Below, one piece after another: positions 7,705-15,942 of a stretch of DNA of 64,000 nt. A program made the position numbers and the translations under genes. Position 1 is the stretch's first letter. Each line of letters opens with the position of its first letter. Location: NCBI RefSeq assembly GCF_024055715.1, contig NZ_JAMXMV010000002.1, positions 1-64,000 on the forward strand, read 5' to 3'. The notes beneath the pieces were generated by a model. It was not told the DNA's origin. It did not search any database and saw only the letters and a program-made list of their open reading frames with translations. The stretch is from Actinoallomurus soli. GTDB lineage: Bacteria; Actinomycetota; Actinomycetes; Streptosporangiales; Streptosporangiaceae.

Positions 7705-8170
7705 CTAGGCGAGCGGAAAGTCAGTCTCGATGATCAGGTAATGCGCCGGCGTGACCGTGGTGGTGACCTCCACGGCGGTCCCGTCCGCGGTGCGTCCCAC
7801 GTGGAAGATGTCCAACACCGTACGTTCGGGGCTGATCGCCAAGGCGTTCGCCTCGGCCTCGTCGGGCAGGCGGTCGCGAATCCGCTCACTGGCGCGGGTC
7901 TGCTTGTATCCCAGGTCGGCGAGCGCGGACTTGACTCCGCCGACGATGACCGGGCCTGGCTTCTCCAGGACGGTACCGTCCGCGATTGACAGCGGGAACC
8001 ATGAGGCGTTGAGGACGACCGGGATGCCGCTGGCCAGTAGCCGGCGCCGCCGGACGAGGCAGTTCACCTCGCCGGGCGGGAGTCCCAGCGCGTCGGCGAT
8101 CTCCTCGGGTGGTTCGGCGTGTTCGACGGTGATCTCGTGCGTCGGCTCCAGGCCGAGGGCTTTGACGACA
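7705..8170 (-). pseudogene. GntR-family regulator, UTRA domain only (DNA-binding half lost)
   Basis: From the stop codon upstream the frame encodes a UTRA ligand-binding domain: [74 protein letters not shown]. Homology ends near 8170, where the opposite strand becomes the DUF2637 gene. The winged-helix N-terminus of GntR proteins (about 70-100 residues) is missing. KorSA-type repressors of AICEs are GntR proteins, so this could be the element's own repressor or the local regulator of the decarboxylase. Without the helix-turn-helix it cannot bind an operator. Confidence 0.75.
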
Positions 8171-8778
8171 CCGCCCGCCAGCACGGACAACACGGCTGGA
8201 TGGCCTGGGCCATCGCCGTCTGCATCGACCTGACCTGCGTCATGGCCGCCCGCGAACGCCAGCGGGACCGGCGCACGGGTCGACGTACCGGCCCGATCTC
8301 CTGGCCGTCGCTGGTCCTGGCCGGCGGGGTGGTGCTCTCCTTGGCCGCCAACCTCGCCCAAGCCGAACCCACCCCCTGGGGCTGGCTCACCGCAGCAACC
8401 CCGGCAGGCGCCTTCCTGGTCGCGGTCTCGATGCTCGAACGACGCTCCACCGGTCGACGCCCGGCCGAGGCTCCCTCGTCCTCGTCGGCGATGGGCGCTG
8501 TCGACTCGTCCCCGGTGCCGCCGTCGTTCGGACGGCCGTCCTCGGACCTCGTCCTCGTCCGGGACGACCAGGACGACGCGCCGAAACAGGACGAGCGCCG
8601 GGACGAGGCTGCCTCGGCGGGTGGTCCGGCGGCCGAACTGCTCACCTTCGCCCGCCGCGTCGCCACCGAACACGAACAACGCCACGGACGCCCCATCACC
8701 CGCGACGCCCTCCGCGCCCGCCTCGGCGTATCCAACCAACTCGCCTCTGACCTACTCCGCCAAATCCGCACCGCCTGA
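8119..8778 (+). CDS. AICE DUF2637-type membrane protein, 5' truncated
   Basis: Homology to DUF2637/Spd-like AICE proteins begins only at about base 8173 (ARQHGQHGWMAWAIAVCIDL, then MAARERQRDRRTGRRTGP). The upstream codons are simply the antisense of the UTRA remnant. A first transmembrane stretch (WMAWAIAVCIDLTCV) is followed by PSLVLAGGVVLSLAANLAQA and GWLTAATPAGAFLVAVSMLE. The C-terminal third is cytosolic and ends in a helix-turn-helix-like segment (ITRDALRARLGVSNQLASDL). The first TM helices are missing, so the product may be non-functional. The stop is 18 bases before the next gene, and it looks like the first gene of the plus-strand replication operon. Confidence 0.65.
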   Translation: MFDGDLVRRLQAEGFDDTARQHGQHGWMAWAIAVCIDLTCVMAARERQRDRRTGRRTGPISWPSLVLAGGVVLSLAANLAQAEPTPWGWLTAATPAGAFLVAVSMLERRSTGRRPAEAPSSSSAMGAVDSSPVPPSFGRPSSDLVLVRDDQDDAPKQDERRDEAASAGGPAAELLTFARRVATEHEQRHGRPITRDALRARLGVSNQLASDLLRQIRTA

Positions 8779-8796
8779 AGAAAGGGAACCCACGTC

Positions 8797-9165
8797 ATGA
8801 CCGCACAACCGATCGTTCCCGGTGACCTGTTCGCCCGTCACCAGACCATCAAGGGCCTGCGCGCCCTGGCTGACTTCCTGGAAGCCAACCCCGGCGTTCC
8901 GGTCAACCCCTACGGGTGGGATGTCAGCTACTACGCCCGCGGCACCGACGAGCACCAGGCGACCGAGGTCGACCGGATCGCCGCGCTCCTCGACGCCCTC
9001 CCGGTCGACGAGCGGGACGACGGCGGCCACTACACCGTGACCAAGACCTTCGGCCGGATCACCTACACGGCCGTCCACATCCCCGCCCGGCGCAGGGAAG
9101 CTCACGAAGCGCTCATGAGCTACGCCCCGGTCTTCGAAGCGGCGACGCGCGAGGAAGCCGCGTGA
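8797..9165 (+). CDS. Conserved small AICE protein of unknown function
   Basis: 122 residues starting MTAQPIVPGDLFARHQTIKG, with AAAGGGA eleven bases before the ATG. Helical N-terminus (LRALADFLEANPGVPV), a central acidic VDRIAALLDALPVDERDD, and a beta-like TKTFGRITYTAVHIPARRR. Proteins of this kind occur between the DUF2637 and rep genes in other AICEs; their role is not known to me. Its stop overlaps the start of the next gene (GTGA), so the two are translationally coupled. Confidence 0.65.
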   Translation: MTAQPIVPGDLFARHQTIKGLRALADFLEANPGVPVNPYGWDVSYYARGTDEHQATEVDRIAALLDALPVDERDDGGHYTVTKTFGRITYTAVHIPARRREAHEALMSYAPVFEAATREEAA

Positions 9166-9293
9166 CGGACCTCGACGACGAGCGTCCGGCGCTGGTGCCG
9201 CTGGTGGAGCACTGGGCGTGCTGCCACTGCACCGGCGGCCTGACCTCCGAGGGCCAGACCTGCGAGCACTGCCAGGGCCTCGGGTTCGCCTGA
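9162..9293 (+). CDS. 43-residue zinc-ribbon-like microprotein
   Basis: GTG start at 9162 inside the stop of the preceding gene (GTGA overlap). The product contains two CxxC pairs, WACCHCTG and QTCEHCQGLGF, spaced 13 residues apart, compatible with one zinc site, in an otherwise acidic short chain. Such CxxC microproteins are common just upstream of rep in actinomycete elements. Too short for confident family assignment. Confidence 0.6.
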   Translation: MTDLDDERPALVPLVEHWACCHCTGGLTSEGQTCEHCQGLGFA

Positions 9294-9394
9294 GGCTCTG
9301 ACGCCCCCGGCGTGGCCACACAACCGCCAAGTCGTCCGCCACGTCGGGGGCCATCCCTCCACCGCTCCAAAGAACGACAGGAGACCCCTCCATC

Positions 9395-10819
9395 TTGCCT
9401 GCTGCCGTCCCCTCCCCGCTCACCCTCCGCGACATCGCCCGCCGCGCCACCTCACCCGACTACCAGCGCTGGGCCGCGCAGATCCGCCGGACCGGCGGCT
9501 GCGCCCAACCCATCCACCTGCGCGGGCGGGTCGACTACCGCGACCCCCTCACCGGCGCCCTACTCCACCGCTACTCCACCGCCCATGAACCGGACGGCGT
9601 GCTGCGGGTGGCGTGCAAGACCCGCCGCGCGTCGCGGTGTCCGGCGTGTGCGGAGGTCTACCGCGCCGACACCTACCAACTCGTCCGCGCGGGCCTGGTC
9701 GGCGGCAAAGGGCGTCCCCGACACCGTCACCGAGCATCCGGCGGCGTTCGTCACCCTCACGGCTCCCTCGTTCGGGCCTGTCCACACCCGACGCGAAAAG
9801 GCCGGCGTCATCCAGCCGTGCCACCCCCGGCGCGACCTCGACGACTGCCCGCACGGGCGTCCGCAGTCCTGCACCGACCGGCACGGGGCCGACGATCCGC
9901 GGCTGGGCGAACCGCTCTGCCCGGACTGCTACGACTACACCGGCTCCGTCCTGTTCAACGCCCTCGCCCCCGAACTATGGCGACGCTTCACCCTCGCCCT
10001 GCGTCGGCGGCTGGCCAAGGCGGCGGGCCTGCCCCTCGCTGAGATGCGGGCCGTGCTGGCCGTGTCGTTCGCCAAGGTCGCCGAATACCAGCGGCGCGGC
10101 GTCGTCCACTTCCACGCCGTCATCCGCCTCGACGGACCCGACGGGCCTGGCCGACCACGTCCCCGCCCGCCTGGGCGACCGGGACGCTCCTCGACGACGC
10201 GGTACGCCATGCCGCCCAAGCGGTCACAGTGACCACGCCCGCGGCCGAGGACGTACCGGCGCGCTCGCTGGCATGGGGCTCGCAGGTCGACGTACGACCG
10301 ATCACCACGACCGGGGAACTCACCGACCAAGCCGTAGCCGGCTACATCGCCAAATACGCCACCAAAGCCGCCGAATGCGTCGGCACCCTCGACCGGCGCA
10401 TCCGCCCGACCGATGACCTCGACCGGCTGAACATCCGCGACCACGCCCGGCGGCTGATCGCCGAGTGCCGGCGACTGGGCGGGTTGGCGGAGATGGCCGA
10501 TCTCCGGCTTGCGGACTGGGCCCACATGCTCGGCTTCCGCGGCCACTTCTCGACCAAATCCCGCCGCTACTCCACCACCCTCGGCGCACTCCGCGAAGCA
10601 CGCGCGGCCTACAACCAGCGCGAACACGACATCACCACCGGCCGACTGCCCCTCTTCGATGACGACCAGGTCCTCGTCATCGCGCACTGGGACTACGTCG
10701 GCCAAGGCCACACCCCTGGCGAAGCCTTCCTATCCGCCGCGCTGAGCGGCAAGCCATTGCCCCCTCTCGACTCCACCGGCGCAGGCGGAACCCTGCCGGA
10801 ACTCATGGAGGTCATGTGA
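9395..10819 (+). pseudogene. Replication initiator of RepSA type, broken by two frameshifts
   Basis: Translation starts at a TTG with AGGAG eleven bases upstream. Frame one runs through RASRCPACAEVYRADTYQL to VGGKG. There an extra G in the GGG run near 9709-9711 shifts the frame, and the homologous sequence continues in another frame (VPDTVTEHPAAFVTLTAPSF, CPDCYDYTGSVLFN, RGVVHFHAVIRLDG). Around 10140-10160 a one-base loss returns to the first frame (WATGTLLDDAVRHAAQ, VAGYIAKYATKAAE) to the stop. The shifts are opposite and cancel, leaving about 145 codons between them in the wrong frame. The HFHAVIRLDG and YIAKYATKA motifs are those of rolling-circle Rep proteins of AICEs. It may be a true pseudogene or may reflect sequencing errors in homopolymers. 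The stop overlaps xis. Confidence 0.85.
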
Positions 10820-11007
10820 ACAGACGAGACGAGCTGATGACCGTTCCCGAGGTCCTGGCCGAACTCGGCGGCGTCTCGCGCCGAACGTTCTACCGCTGGC
10901 GCGAACTCGGCAACGCTCCCGCCGGCCTCAAGCTGCCCAACGGCGAGATCCGCATCTGGCGCAGTGAGTTCGCCTCCTGGCTGGAGACGCTGCGGGAGGC
11001 GGCGTGA
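10816..11007 (+). CDS. xis: Excisionase (HTH_17/MerR-like)
   Basis: 63 residues from a GTG that overlaps the rep stop (GTGA). It is almost entirely one winged helix-turn-helix: LMTVPEVLAELGGVSRRTFY, WRELGNAPAGLKLPNGEIR, WRSEFASWLETLREAA. This is the pattern of small DNA-bending excisionases of pSAM2-like elements, which direct the integrase towards excision. Its stop overlaps the integrase start, so both are made from one transcript. It appears intact. Confidence 0.88.
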   Translation: MNRRDELMTVPEVLAELGGVSRRTFYRWRELGNAPAGLKLPNGEIRIWRSEFASWLETLREAA

Positions 11008-12365
11008 AGTCGACTGACGTCAAGTTCTGGGACGTCCGCCGGAACAAGTCCAGCAAGACGGCCTCGTTCGAGGTTCGCTGGGTGGTCGCCGGTCGGCAGA
11101 AGTCCCGTACGCGGCGGACCAAGGCGCTCGCTGAAAGCTTCCTGTCCGACCTGCGGCAGGCGGCCAAGCGCGGGGAAGCCTTCGACACGGACACGGGCCT
11201 GCCTGAGTCGATGATGGAGGCCAAGCAGGCGGCTACGTGGCTGGCCTTCGTGCTGGCCTACCTGGACGCGAAATGGCCGCATGCCGCTGCCAAGTCGCGT
11301 GACGGTCTGACCGACTCCCTTGCGACGGTGACCCCGGCGCTCGTCGCTGATCGGCCCGGTCGGCCGGACGCCGAAACGCTGTGGCGGGCGCTGCGCCACT
11401 TCCTCCTGTCCCCCACCGATCGGGTCAAGGAGCGTCCCGCCGAGATCGCCTCGGCGATCCGCTGGCTTGAGCAGGCGTCCCTACCGATGGGCGCCCTCCG
11501 TGAGGCTCGGGTCGTGCGGGCCGGTCTCGATGCGCTCGCGTTGCGGTTGGACGGGAAGCCGGCTGCGGCGGCCACCGTGGCGCGGAAGCGGGCGATCTTC
11601 TACAACGTGCTTCAGTACGCGGTGGAGCTCGAAGAACTCGACTCCAACCCGATCGACCGGGTCCGGTGGAAGCCGGTGAAGGTCGCGGAAGCGGTCGACC
11701 CTCGGGTGGTGATCAATCCGGGGCAGGCGCGGGAGCTGCTGGCGGCGGTGACGTACATCGGGAGCCGCGGCGGCGGCCGACGGCTGATGGCGCTGTACGC
11801 CTGCATGTACTACGCGGCGCTTCGGCCGGCCGAGGCGGTGGCGCTCCGTCGACAGGACTGCCACCTGCCCGAGCAGGGATGGGGCAAGATCACGCTGAGC
11901 GGGTCGCGTCCCGAGGTCAACACCCGGTGGACCGATAGCGGCTCGACGCACGAGGAACGCCAGCTCAAGCACCGTTCGCGGAAGGATGTCCGCGTGGTGC
12001 CGATTCCGCCGGTCCTGGTGGAGATCCTGCGGGCGCACCTCGCGGAGTTCGGGACGGCGGAGGATGGCCGGCTGTTCCAGAGCGAACGGGGCAAGGTCGT
12101 CGGCTCGACCTCGTACGGGCGCATCTGGGCCGAGGCGCGGACCATCGGCCTGTCTCCGGAGTGGGCCGCATCGCCGGTCGCTCGGCGGCCGTACGACCTT
12201 CGACACGCGGCGGTGTCACTGTGGCTCAATTCCGGGGTTCCGGCTACCGAGGTTGCGCGGCGGGCCGGTCACAGCGTCGATGTTCTGCTCAAGGTCTACG
12301 CCAAGTGCGTCGAGGGCCAGGAGGAGATGGCCAACCGCCGGATCGAGGAGGCGCTGGCCGGCTGA
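11004..12365 (+). CDS. int: Site-specific tyrosine integrase
   Basis: 453 residues, GTG start overlapping the xis stop. The N-terminus has an arm-type DNA-binding domain (DVKFWDVRRNKSSKTASFEV, RRTKALAESFLSDLRQAAKR), then a core-binding helical domain (about 75-215) and the catalytic domain. Catalytic residues visible are Arg274 (ALRPAEA), Arg400 (PYDLRHAAVSLWL), His423 (RAGHSVDVL) and the nucleophile Tyr432 (KVYAKC). It recombines attP with the tRNA-Tyr attB and lies 165 bases from attR, the normal position. It appears intact; a degenerate homologue of its C-terminus lies at 1199-1482. Confidence 0.95.
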   Translation: MKSTDVKFWDVRRNKSSKTASFEVRWVVAGRQKSRTRRTKALAESFLSDLRQAAKRGEAFDTDTGLPESMMEAKQAATWLAFVLAYLDAKWPHAAAKSRDGLTDSLATVTPALVADRPGRPDAETLWRALRHFLLSPTDRVKERPAEIASAIRWLEQASLPMGALREARVVRAGLDALALRLDGKPAAAATVARKRAIFYNVLQYAVELEELDSNPIDRVRWKPVKVAEAVDPRVVINPGQARELLAAVTYIGSRGGGRRLMALYACMYYAALRPAEAVALRRQDCHLPEQGWGKITLSGSRPEVNTRWTDSGSTHEERQLKHRSRKDVRVVPIPPVLVEILRAHLAEFGTAEDGRLFQSERGKVVGSTSYGRIWAEARTIGLSPEWAASPVARRPYDLRHAAVSLWLNSGVPATEVARRAGHSVDVLLKVYAKCVEGQEEMANRRIEEALAG

Positions 12366-12379
12366 TCGTTCCTTACCCT

Positions 12380-12412
12380 GGAGGGGCTGCGGGATCATCC
12401 CGCGGCCCCTCC
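12380..12412 (+). terminator. Integrase operon terminator
   Basis: GGAGGGGC pairs with GCCCCTCC, with an inner GCGGGA/TCCCGC stem and a 3-base loop, 14 bases after the int stop. A compact and very stable hairpin that would end the rep-xis-int transcript before attR. Confidence 0.8.
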
Positions 12413-12529
12413 TTGGCGTCTGGGGTGACCTGCGGGAACGGCCGGATTTCCATCCCGCGTATATCCCGCGACCACCGGCCGGGGGCTGCTTCCGGTGGCA
12501 TCCGGCTGCATATGTCGATCAAGAAACGG

Positions 12530-12628
12530 AACGGCCCCTGACCGCATCTCTGCTGGTCAGGGGCCGTTCCACCTGATGTGGCGGGTCCAGGATTCGAACC
12601 TGGGTAGGCTGAGCCGACGGATTTACAG
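12530..12628. repeat. attR: tRNA-Tyr 3' half and terminator
   Basis: Right-hand copy of the 99-bp direct repeat, here continuous with the complete tRNA-Tyr gene. It differs from attL only at 12568. Identity ends at 12628, in the anticodon loop of the tRNA. Confidence 0.92.
12532..12566 (-). terminator. tRNA-Tyr terminator hairpin
   Basis: A 12-bp perfect stem (CGGCCCCTGACC with GGTCAGGGGCCG, loop 11) lies 13 bases beyond the tRNA 3' end on the tRNA's transcript. The same hairpin is duplicated in attL at 2624-2658, so the attachment sequence extends past the tRNA gene. Confidence 0.8.
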
Positions 12629-12660
12629 TCCGCTCCCATTGGCCACTCGGGCAACCCGCC
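12579..12660 (-). tRNA. tRNA-Tyr (GTA)
   Basis: 82-base type II tRNA on the minus strand. The acceptor arm GGCGGGT pairs with ACCCGCC followed by discriminator A. The anticodon loop CTGTAAA gives anticodon GTA. A long variable arm and the T-arm GGTTCGAATCC are present; CCA is not encoded. The gene is intact because the integrated element restores its 3' half. It is the attB site of the element. Confidence 0.97.
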
Positions 12661-12819
12661 GGGTAAGCCGCCGTAGCGACGCTCAGAAGGATAGCGGACT
12701 CTGGGCCCAAGGGTGACATCGGTTTCGGTCGGCGGGGCACCGGCGTCGGTGGCAGTGGAGCGGGCGAACGCTTACTAGGCTCTCCAGAGAGATCGTCGTT
12801 ATCCGTGAGGACATGAACC

Positions 12820-13311
12820 GTGGCTTCGGAAAGCTCTTTCGACATCGTGTCAAAGCTCGACCGGCAGGAGGTGGACAACGCTCTGAACCAGGCCGCCAAG
12901 GAGATCGCCAACCGGTTCGACTTCCGTAACGTCGACGCGGGGATCCGGTGGTCGGGCGAGACCATCGAGGTCCAGGCCAACAGCGAGGAGCGCGCCAACG
13001 CCGTCCTCGACGTCTTCCAGGAGAAGCTGGTCAAGCGCGGCGTCTCCCTGAAGTCGATCGATGCGGGCGAGCCCAAGGCGTCCGGGAAGCTCTACAAGCT
13101 CACCATCGGGCTCAAGGAGGGCATCTCCCAGGAGGACGCCAAGAAGATCAGCAAGATCGTCCGGGACGAGGGCCCCAAGGGCGTGCGGGCGCAGATCCAG
13201 GGTGACGAGCTGCGGGTCAGCTCGAAGAAGAAGGACGACCTGCAGTCGGTGATCACGCTGCTCAAGGGCAAGGACCTCGACGTCGCCCTCCAGTTCACGA
13301 ACTACCGCTGA
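12820..13311 (+). CDS. yajQ: YajQ-family nucleotide-binding protein
   Basis: 163 residues from a GTG with GTGAGG about 11 bases upstream. The sequence is a full-length YajQ/DUF520 protein: [29 protein letters not shown], then [40 protein letters not shown] and a C-terminal VALQFTNYR. The family has two RNP-like domains, binds nucleotides and RNA, and homologues elsewhere bind cyclic di-GMP. It stands alone next to the tRNA-Tyr gene. Confidence 0.96.
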   Translation: MASESSFDIVSKLDRQEVDNALNQAAKEIANRFDFRNVDAGIRWSGETIEVQANSEERANAVLDVFQEKLVKRGVSLKSIDAGEPKASGKLYKLTIGLKEGISQEDAKKISKIVRDEGPKGVRAQIQGDELRVSSKKKDDLQSVITLLKGKDLDVALQFTNYR

Positions 13312-13566
13312 CGAGGGCGTCGGTCCCGGCCGGTGCCCGTCCGCGAGGGTTCCTGAACGCCGCCATGACGCGCCTGGGCTCCATCCGGGGCCCAGGCCAG
13401 GCGGCCGGCCCCGGACAGGCGCCGTAGCCATGCCGGTCTCGGCGATCACGTCCCGGGGCCGGGCGAAATGCGCGGTGAAGGTGACCTCCGGTGGCCGCCT
13501 CGCCGCCGGAGTGGACCGCGTCTCGTCCTGCGCGGACGGGTCGTTGGTCGCACGGCGTGAGGCGTG

Positions 13567-14424
13567 TCACCTGCGGTAGCCGGCCATCTCCTCGAGGCGG
13601 GCGATGCGCTGGGCGGTCGGCGGGTGGGTCGAGAACAGGCGGACGACACCCTCGCCGCGGAACGGGTTGGCGATCATCAGGTGGCTGACCGCGGTCAGGC
13701 GGCCGTCCTCCGGCAGCGGGAGCCGCCGCGTGCCGCCCTCGATCTTGCGGAGGGCGGAGGCCAGGGCGAGCGGGTCGCCGCTGAGCTGGGCGCCCGAGGC
13801 GTCGGCCTGGAACTCGCGGGTGCGGCTGATGGCCAGCTGCACGATCGTGGCCGCGATCGGGCCGAGGAACATCATCAGCAGCGCGCCGAGCACGCCGGGG
13901 CCGTCCTCGTCGTCGGAGTTGCCCAGGGGGATGAGCCAGGCGAGGTTGGCCACCCAGGTGACGACGGCGGCGAGGGCCCCGGCCACCGAGGAGATCAGGA
14001 TGTCGCGGTTGTAGACGTGCGACAGCTCGTGCGCGAGGACGGCGCGCAGCTCCCGCTCGTCGAGGATCTGCAGGATGCCCGTCGTGCAGCAGACCGCGGC
14101 GTTGCGCGGGTTGCGGCCGGTGGCGAAGGCGTTCGGCGCGATCGTGGGTGAGATGTACAGGCGTGGCATGGGATGCCGGGCGCCGGTCGACAGCTCCCGG
14201 ACGATGCGGTACATCGCGGGCTGCTCGACCTCGCTCACGGGCCGGGCGCGCATCGCGGACAGGGCGATGCGGTCGCTGAAGAAGTACGCGACGCCGTTCG
14301 TGGCCACCGCGATGACCAGCGCGATGGTCAGACCCGCACGACCGCCCAGCGCGCCTCCGATGAGGAGGATCAGCGCCGACATGACCCCCAGCAGGGCGGC
14401 CGTCTTGACACCGTTGAAACGCAC
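13567..14424 (-). CDS. htpX: HtpX-type membrane zinc metalloprotease (M48)
   Basis: 285 residues. I place the start at the GTG of [11 protein letters not shown] because GGGGAGG lies eight bases before it; the upstream ATG has no ribosome-binding site. Two N-terminal transmembrane segments (about 8-27 and 30-50) precede the protease domain with the zinc motif HELSH at 132-136. Two more hydrophobic segments (about 142-170 and 180-200) follow, and the third ligand glutamate is in [13 protein letters not shown]. HtpX degrades damaged membrane proteins with its active site in the cytosol. It lies just downstream of nuoN on the same strand, but separated by 60 bases in reverse order. Confidence 0.95.
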   Translation of the reverse strand: MRFNGVKTAALLGVMSALILLIGGALGGRAGLTIALVIAVATNGVAYFFSDRIALSAMRARPVSEVEQPAMYRIVRELSTGARHPMPRLYISPTIAPNAFATGRNPRNAAVCCTTGILQILDERELRAVLAHELSHVYNRDILISSVAGALAAVVTWVANLAWLIPLGNSDDEDGPGVLGALLMMFLGPIAATIVQLAISRTREFQADASGAQLSGDPLALASALRKIEGGTRRLPLPEDGRLTAVSHLMIANPFRGEGVVRLFSTHPPTAQRIARLEEMAGYRR

Positions 14425-14484
14425 CTGCGGCACCTCCCCTTGTCCCCCTAGGATCAACGGGCTGACCTGGAGAAATGTTCCCCG

Positions 14485-15942
14485 TTAGGGGACGGCGAGC
14501 GCGGCCGCGTGCAGGACCAGTTCAGGGGCCGCGGAGACCACGACGGCCGCGGCCAGGGCGACCGCGATCGCGACGCCGCCCGCGCGGCCGGCCCGTACGC
14601 GCCGGGCCTTTCCGGCGGCGAAGAGCCGCGTGGCCCAGGTCAGGTAGTAGTAAAGGCCGATGACGGTGTTCACCGCCATGATCACGGCGAGCCAGGTCGC
14701 GGCGCCGCCGACCGCCGCGCGGAACACCACGACCTTGGCGAGCAGCCCCATGACGCCCGGTGGGAGCCCGGCCAGGCACAGGAGGAAGAACGCGAGGGCG
14801 AGGCCGCTGCCCGGGTTGGCACGGGCAAGGCCCCGGTAGGACTCCAGGTCGCGGATGCCGCGCCGGGCCGCGACCGTGACGACCGCGAACGCGCCGATGT
14901 TCATGATCGCGTACATGGCGACGTACGCGGCCGTGGCCGTCATCCACTGGTGCGGGCGGACGTGCGCTCCCCCGGCCATCGGGGCGAGGATGTAGCCGCT
15001 CTGCGCCACCGAGGACCACGCCAGCAGCCGTACGGCGTCGGTCTGGCGGAGCGCGAGGAGGTTGCCGAGCGTCATGGTCGCCGCGGCCAGCACGCCCATC
15101 AGCGGGCCCCACGTGTGGCCGTACGGCCAGAAGCCGGCGGTCAGCACGAGGGTCAGCCCGGCGAAGCCGCCCGCCTTCGAGACGACGGACAGGAACGCGG
15201 CGACCGGCAGCGGAGAGCCCTGGTAGACGTCCGGCGCCCAGAAGTGGAACGGCACCGCCGCGATCTTGAAGCCGAAGCCGGCGACGGTCAGGACGATGCC
15301 CGCGGCCGCCACGGGCCGCAGGTCGCCGTGGACGCGGGTCAGCCCGGCGGCCACCCGGTCGAGGTGCATCGCGCCGGTGACGCCGTACACGAGGCTGATC
15401 CCGAACAGCGTCACCGCCGACGACACGACCGACACGAGGAACAGCTTGAGCGCCGCCTCGGACGCCGTCCCGTCGTACCTCCGCAGCGCGACGAGCGCGA
15501 ACACCGGCAGCGACAGCGTCTCCAGCGCGACGACCAGCGTGATCAGGTCCCGGCCCGCCGCGAGCAGCAGCGCCCCGAGGATCGCGGCGAGCAGCAGGAA
15601 GTGGTACTCCCCCACGGGCAGCGCCGATCGCCGCATCTCGCCGTGGGACAGCAGGACGACCACGATGGCCGCCAGCAGCACCACCGCCTGGAACAGCACG
15701 GTGAAGTCGTCGGCGACGTAGGAGCAGGAGACGTGCTCGCCGGCCCGCGTCGCGGCCGCGCAGAACGTCGACCGCCCGTGCCCGAACGGCAGCGCGACCG
15801 CCGCCGCGATCAGCGACACGGCGGTGAGCCCGCCGACGGCCTTCGCGGGCGCGCCGAACGCGTCGGCCAGCAGCACGGCCACGGCCGCCACCGAGACGAT
15901 CAGGACCGGGAGGATCGCCAGGTAGCCGATGGACTGGATCAT
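14485..15942 (-). CDS. nuoN: NADH-quinone oxidoreductase subunit N, reduced nuo cluster
   Basis: 485 residues, ATG overlapping the nuoM stop (ATGA). An antiporter-like membrane subunit with about 14 TM helices. Conserved features include ETLSLPVFALVALRR, the lysine helix FGFKIAAVPFHFWAPDVYQG (proton channel) and AFFLLCLAGLPPGVMGLLAK. It forms one of the three proton-pumping modules of complex I. Last gene of the nuoIJKLMN block. Confidence 0.95.
   Translation of the reverse strand: MIQSIGYLAILPVLIVSVAAVAVLLADAFGAPAKAVGGLTAVSLIAAAVALPFGHGRSTFCAAATRAGEHVSCSYVADDFTVLFQAVVLLAAIVVVLLSHGEMRRSALPVGEYHFLLLAAILGALLLAAGRDLITLVVALETLSLPVFALVALRRYDGTASEAALKLFLVSVVSSAVTLFGISLVYGVTGAMHLDRVAAGLTRVHGDLRPVAAAGIVLTVAGFGFKIAAVPFHFWAPDVYQGSPLPVAAFLSVVSKAGGFAGLTLVLTAGFWPYGHTWGPLMGVLAAATMTLGNLLALRQTDAVRLLAWSSVAQSGYILAPMAGGAHVRPHQWMTATAAYVAMYAIMNIGAFAVVTVAARRGIRDLESYRGLARANPGSGLALAFFLLCLAGLPPGVMGLLAKVVVFRAAVGGAATWLAVIMAVNTVIGLYYYLTWATRLFAAGKARRVRAGRAGGVAIAVALAAAVVVSAAPELVLHAAALAVP

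Larger units (their letters stand above)
2622..12628. mobile_element. AICE-type integrative element in tRNA-Tyr, probably immobile
   Basis: A 9.9-kb insertion bounded by 99-bp direct repeats of the tRNA-Tyr 3' half. The right end carries the standard order DUF2637 protein, two small genes, rep, xis and int, with GTGA overlaps joining rep-xis-int and int adjacent to attR. The left 6 kb is cargo. No FtsK/SpoIIIE-like transfer translocase or Nudix (Pra-like) gene is visible, rep is frameshifted, and the GntR-type regulator is truncated. Integrase, xis and both att sites look intact, so excision might still occur. Self-transfer from this copy looks unlikely. SLP1 and pSAM2 are known elements with comparable modules; SLP1 also uses a tRNA-Tyr gene. 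Confidence 0.9.

Noticed and set aside
13312-13566. Possible IS-end remnant (CCGGACAGG-like sequence near 13412)
   Set aside because: Only a short match with an extra three bases, and no partner end nearby.
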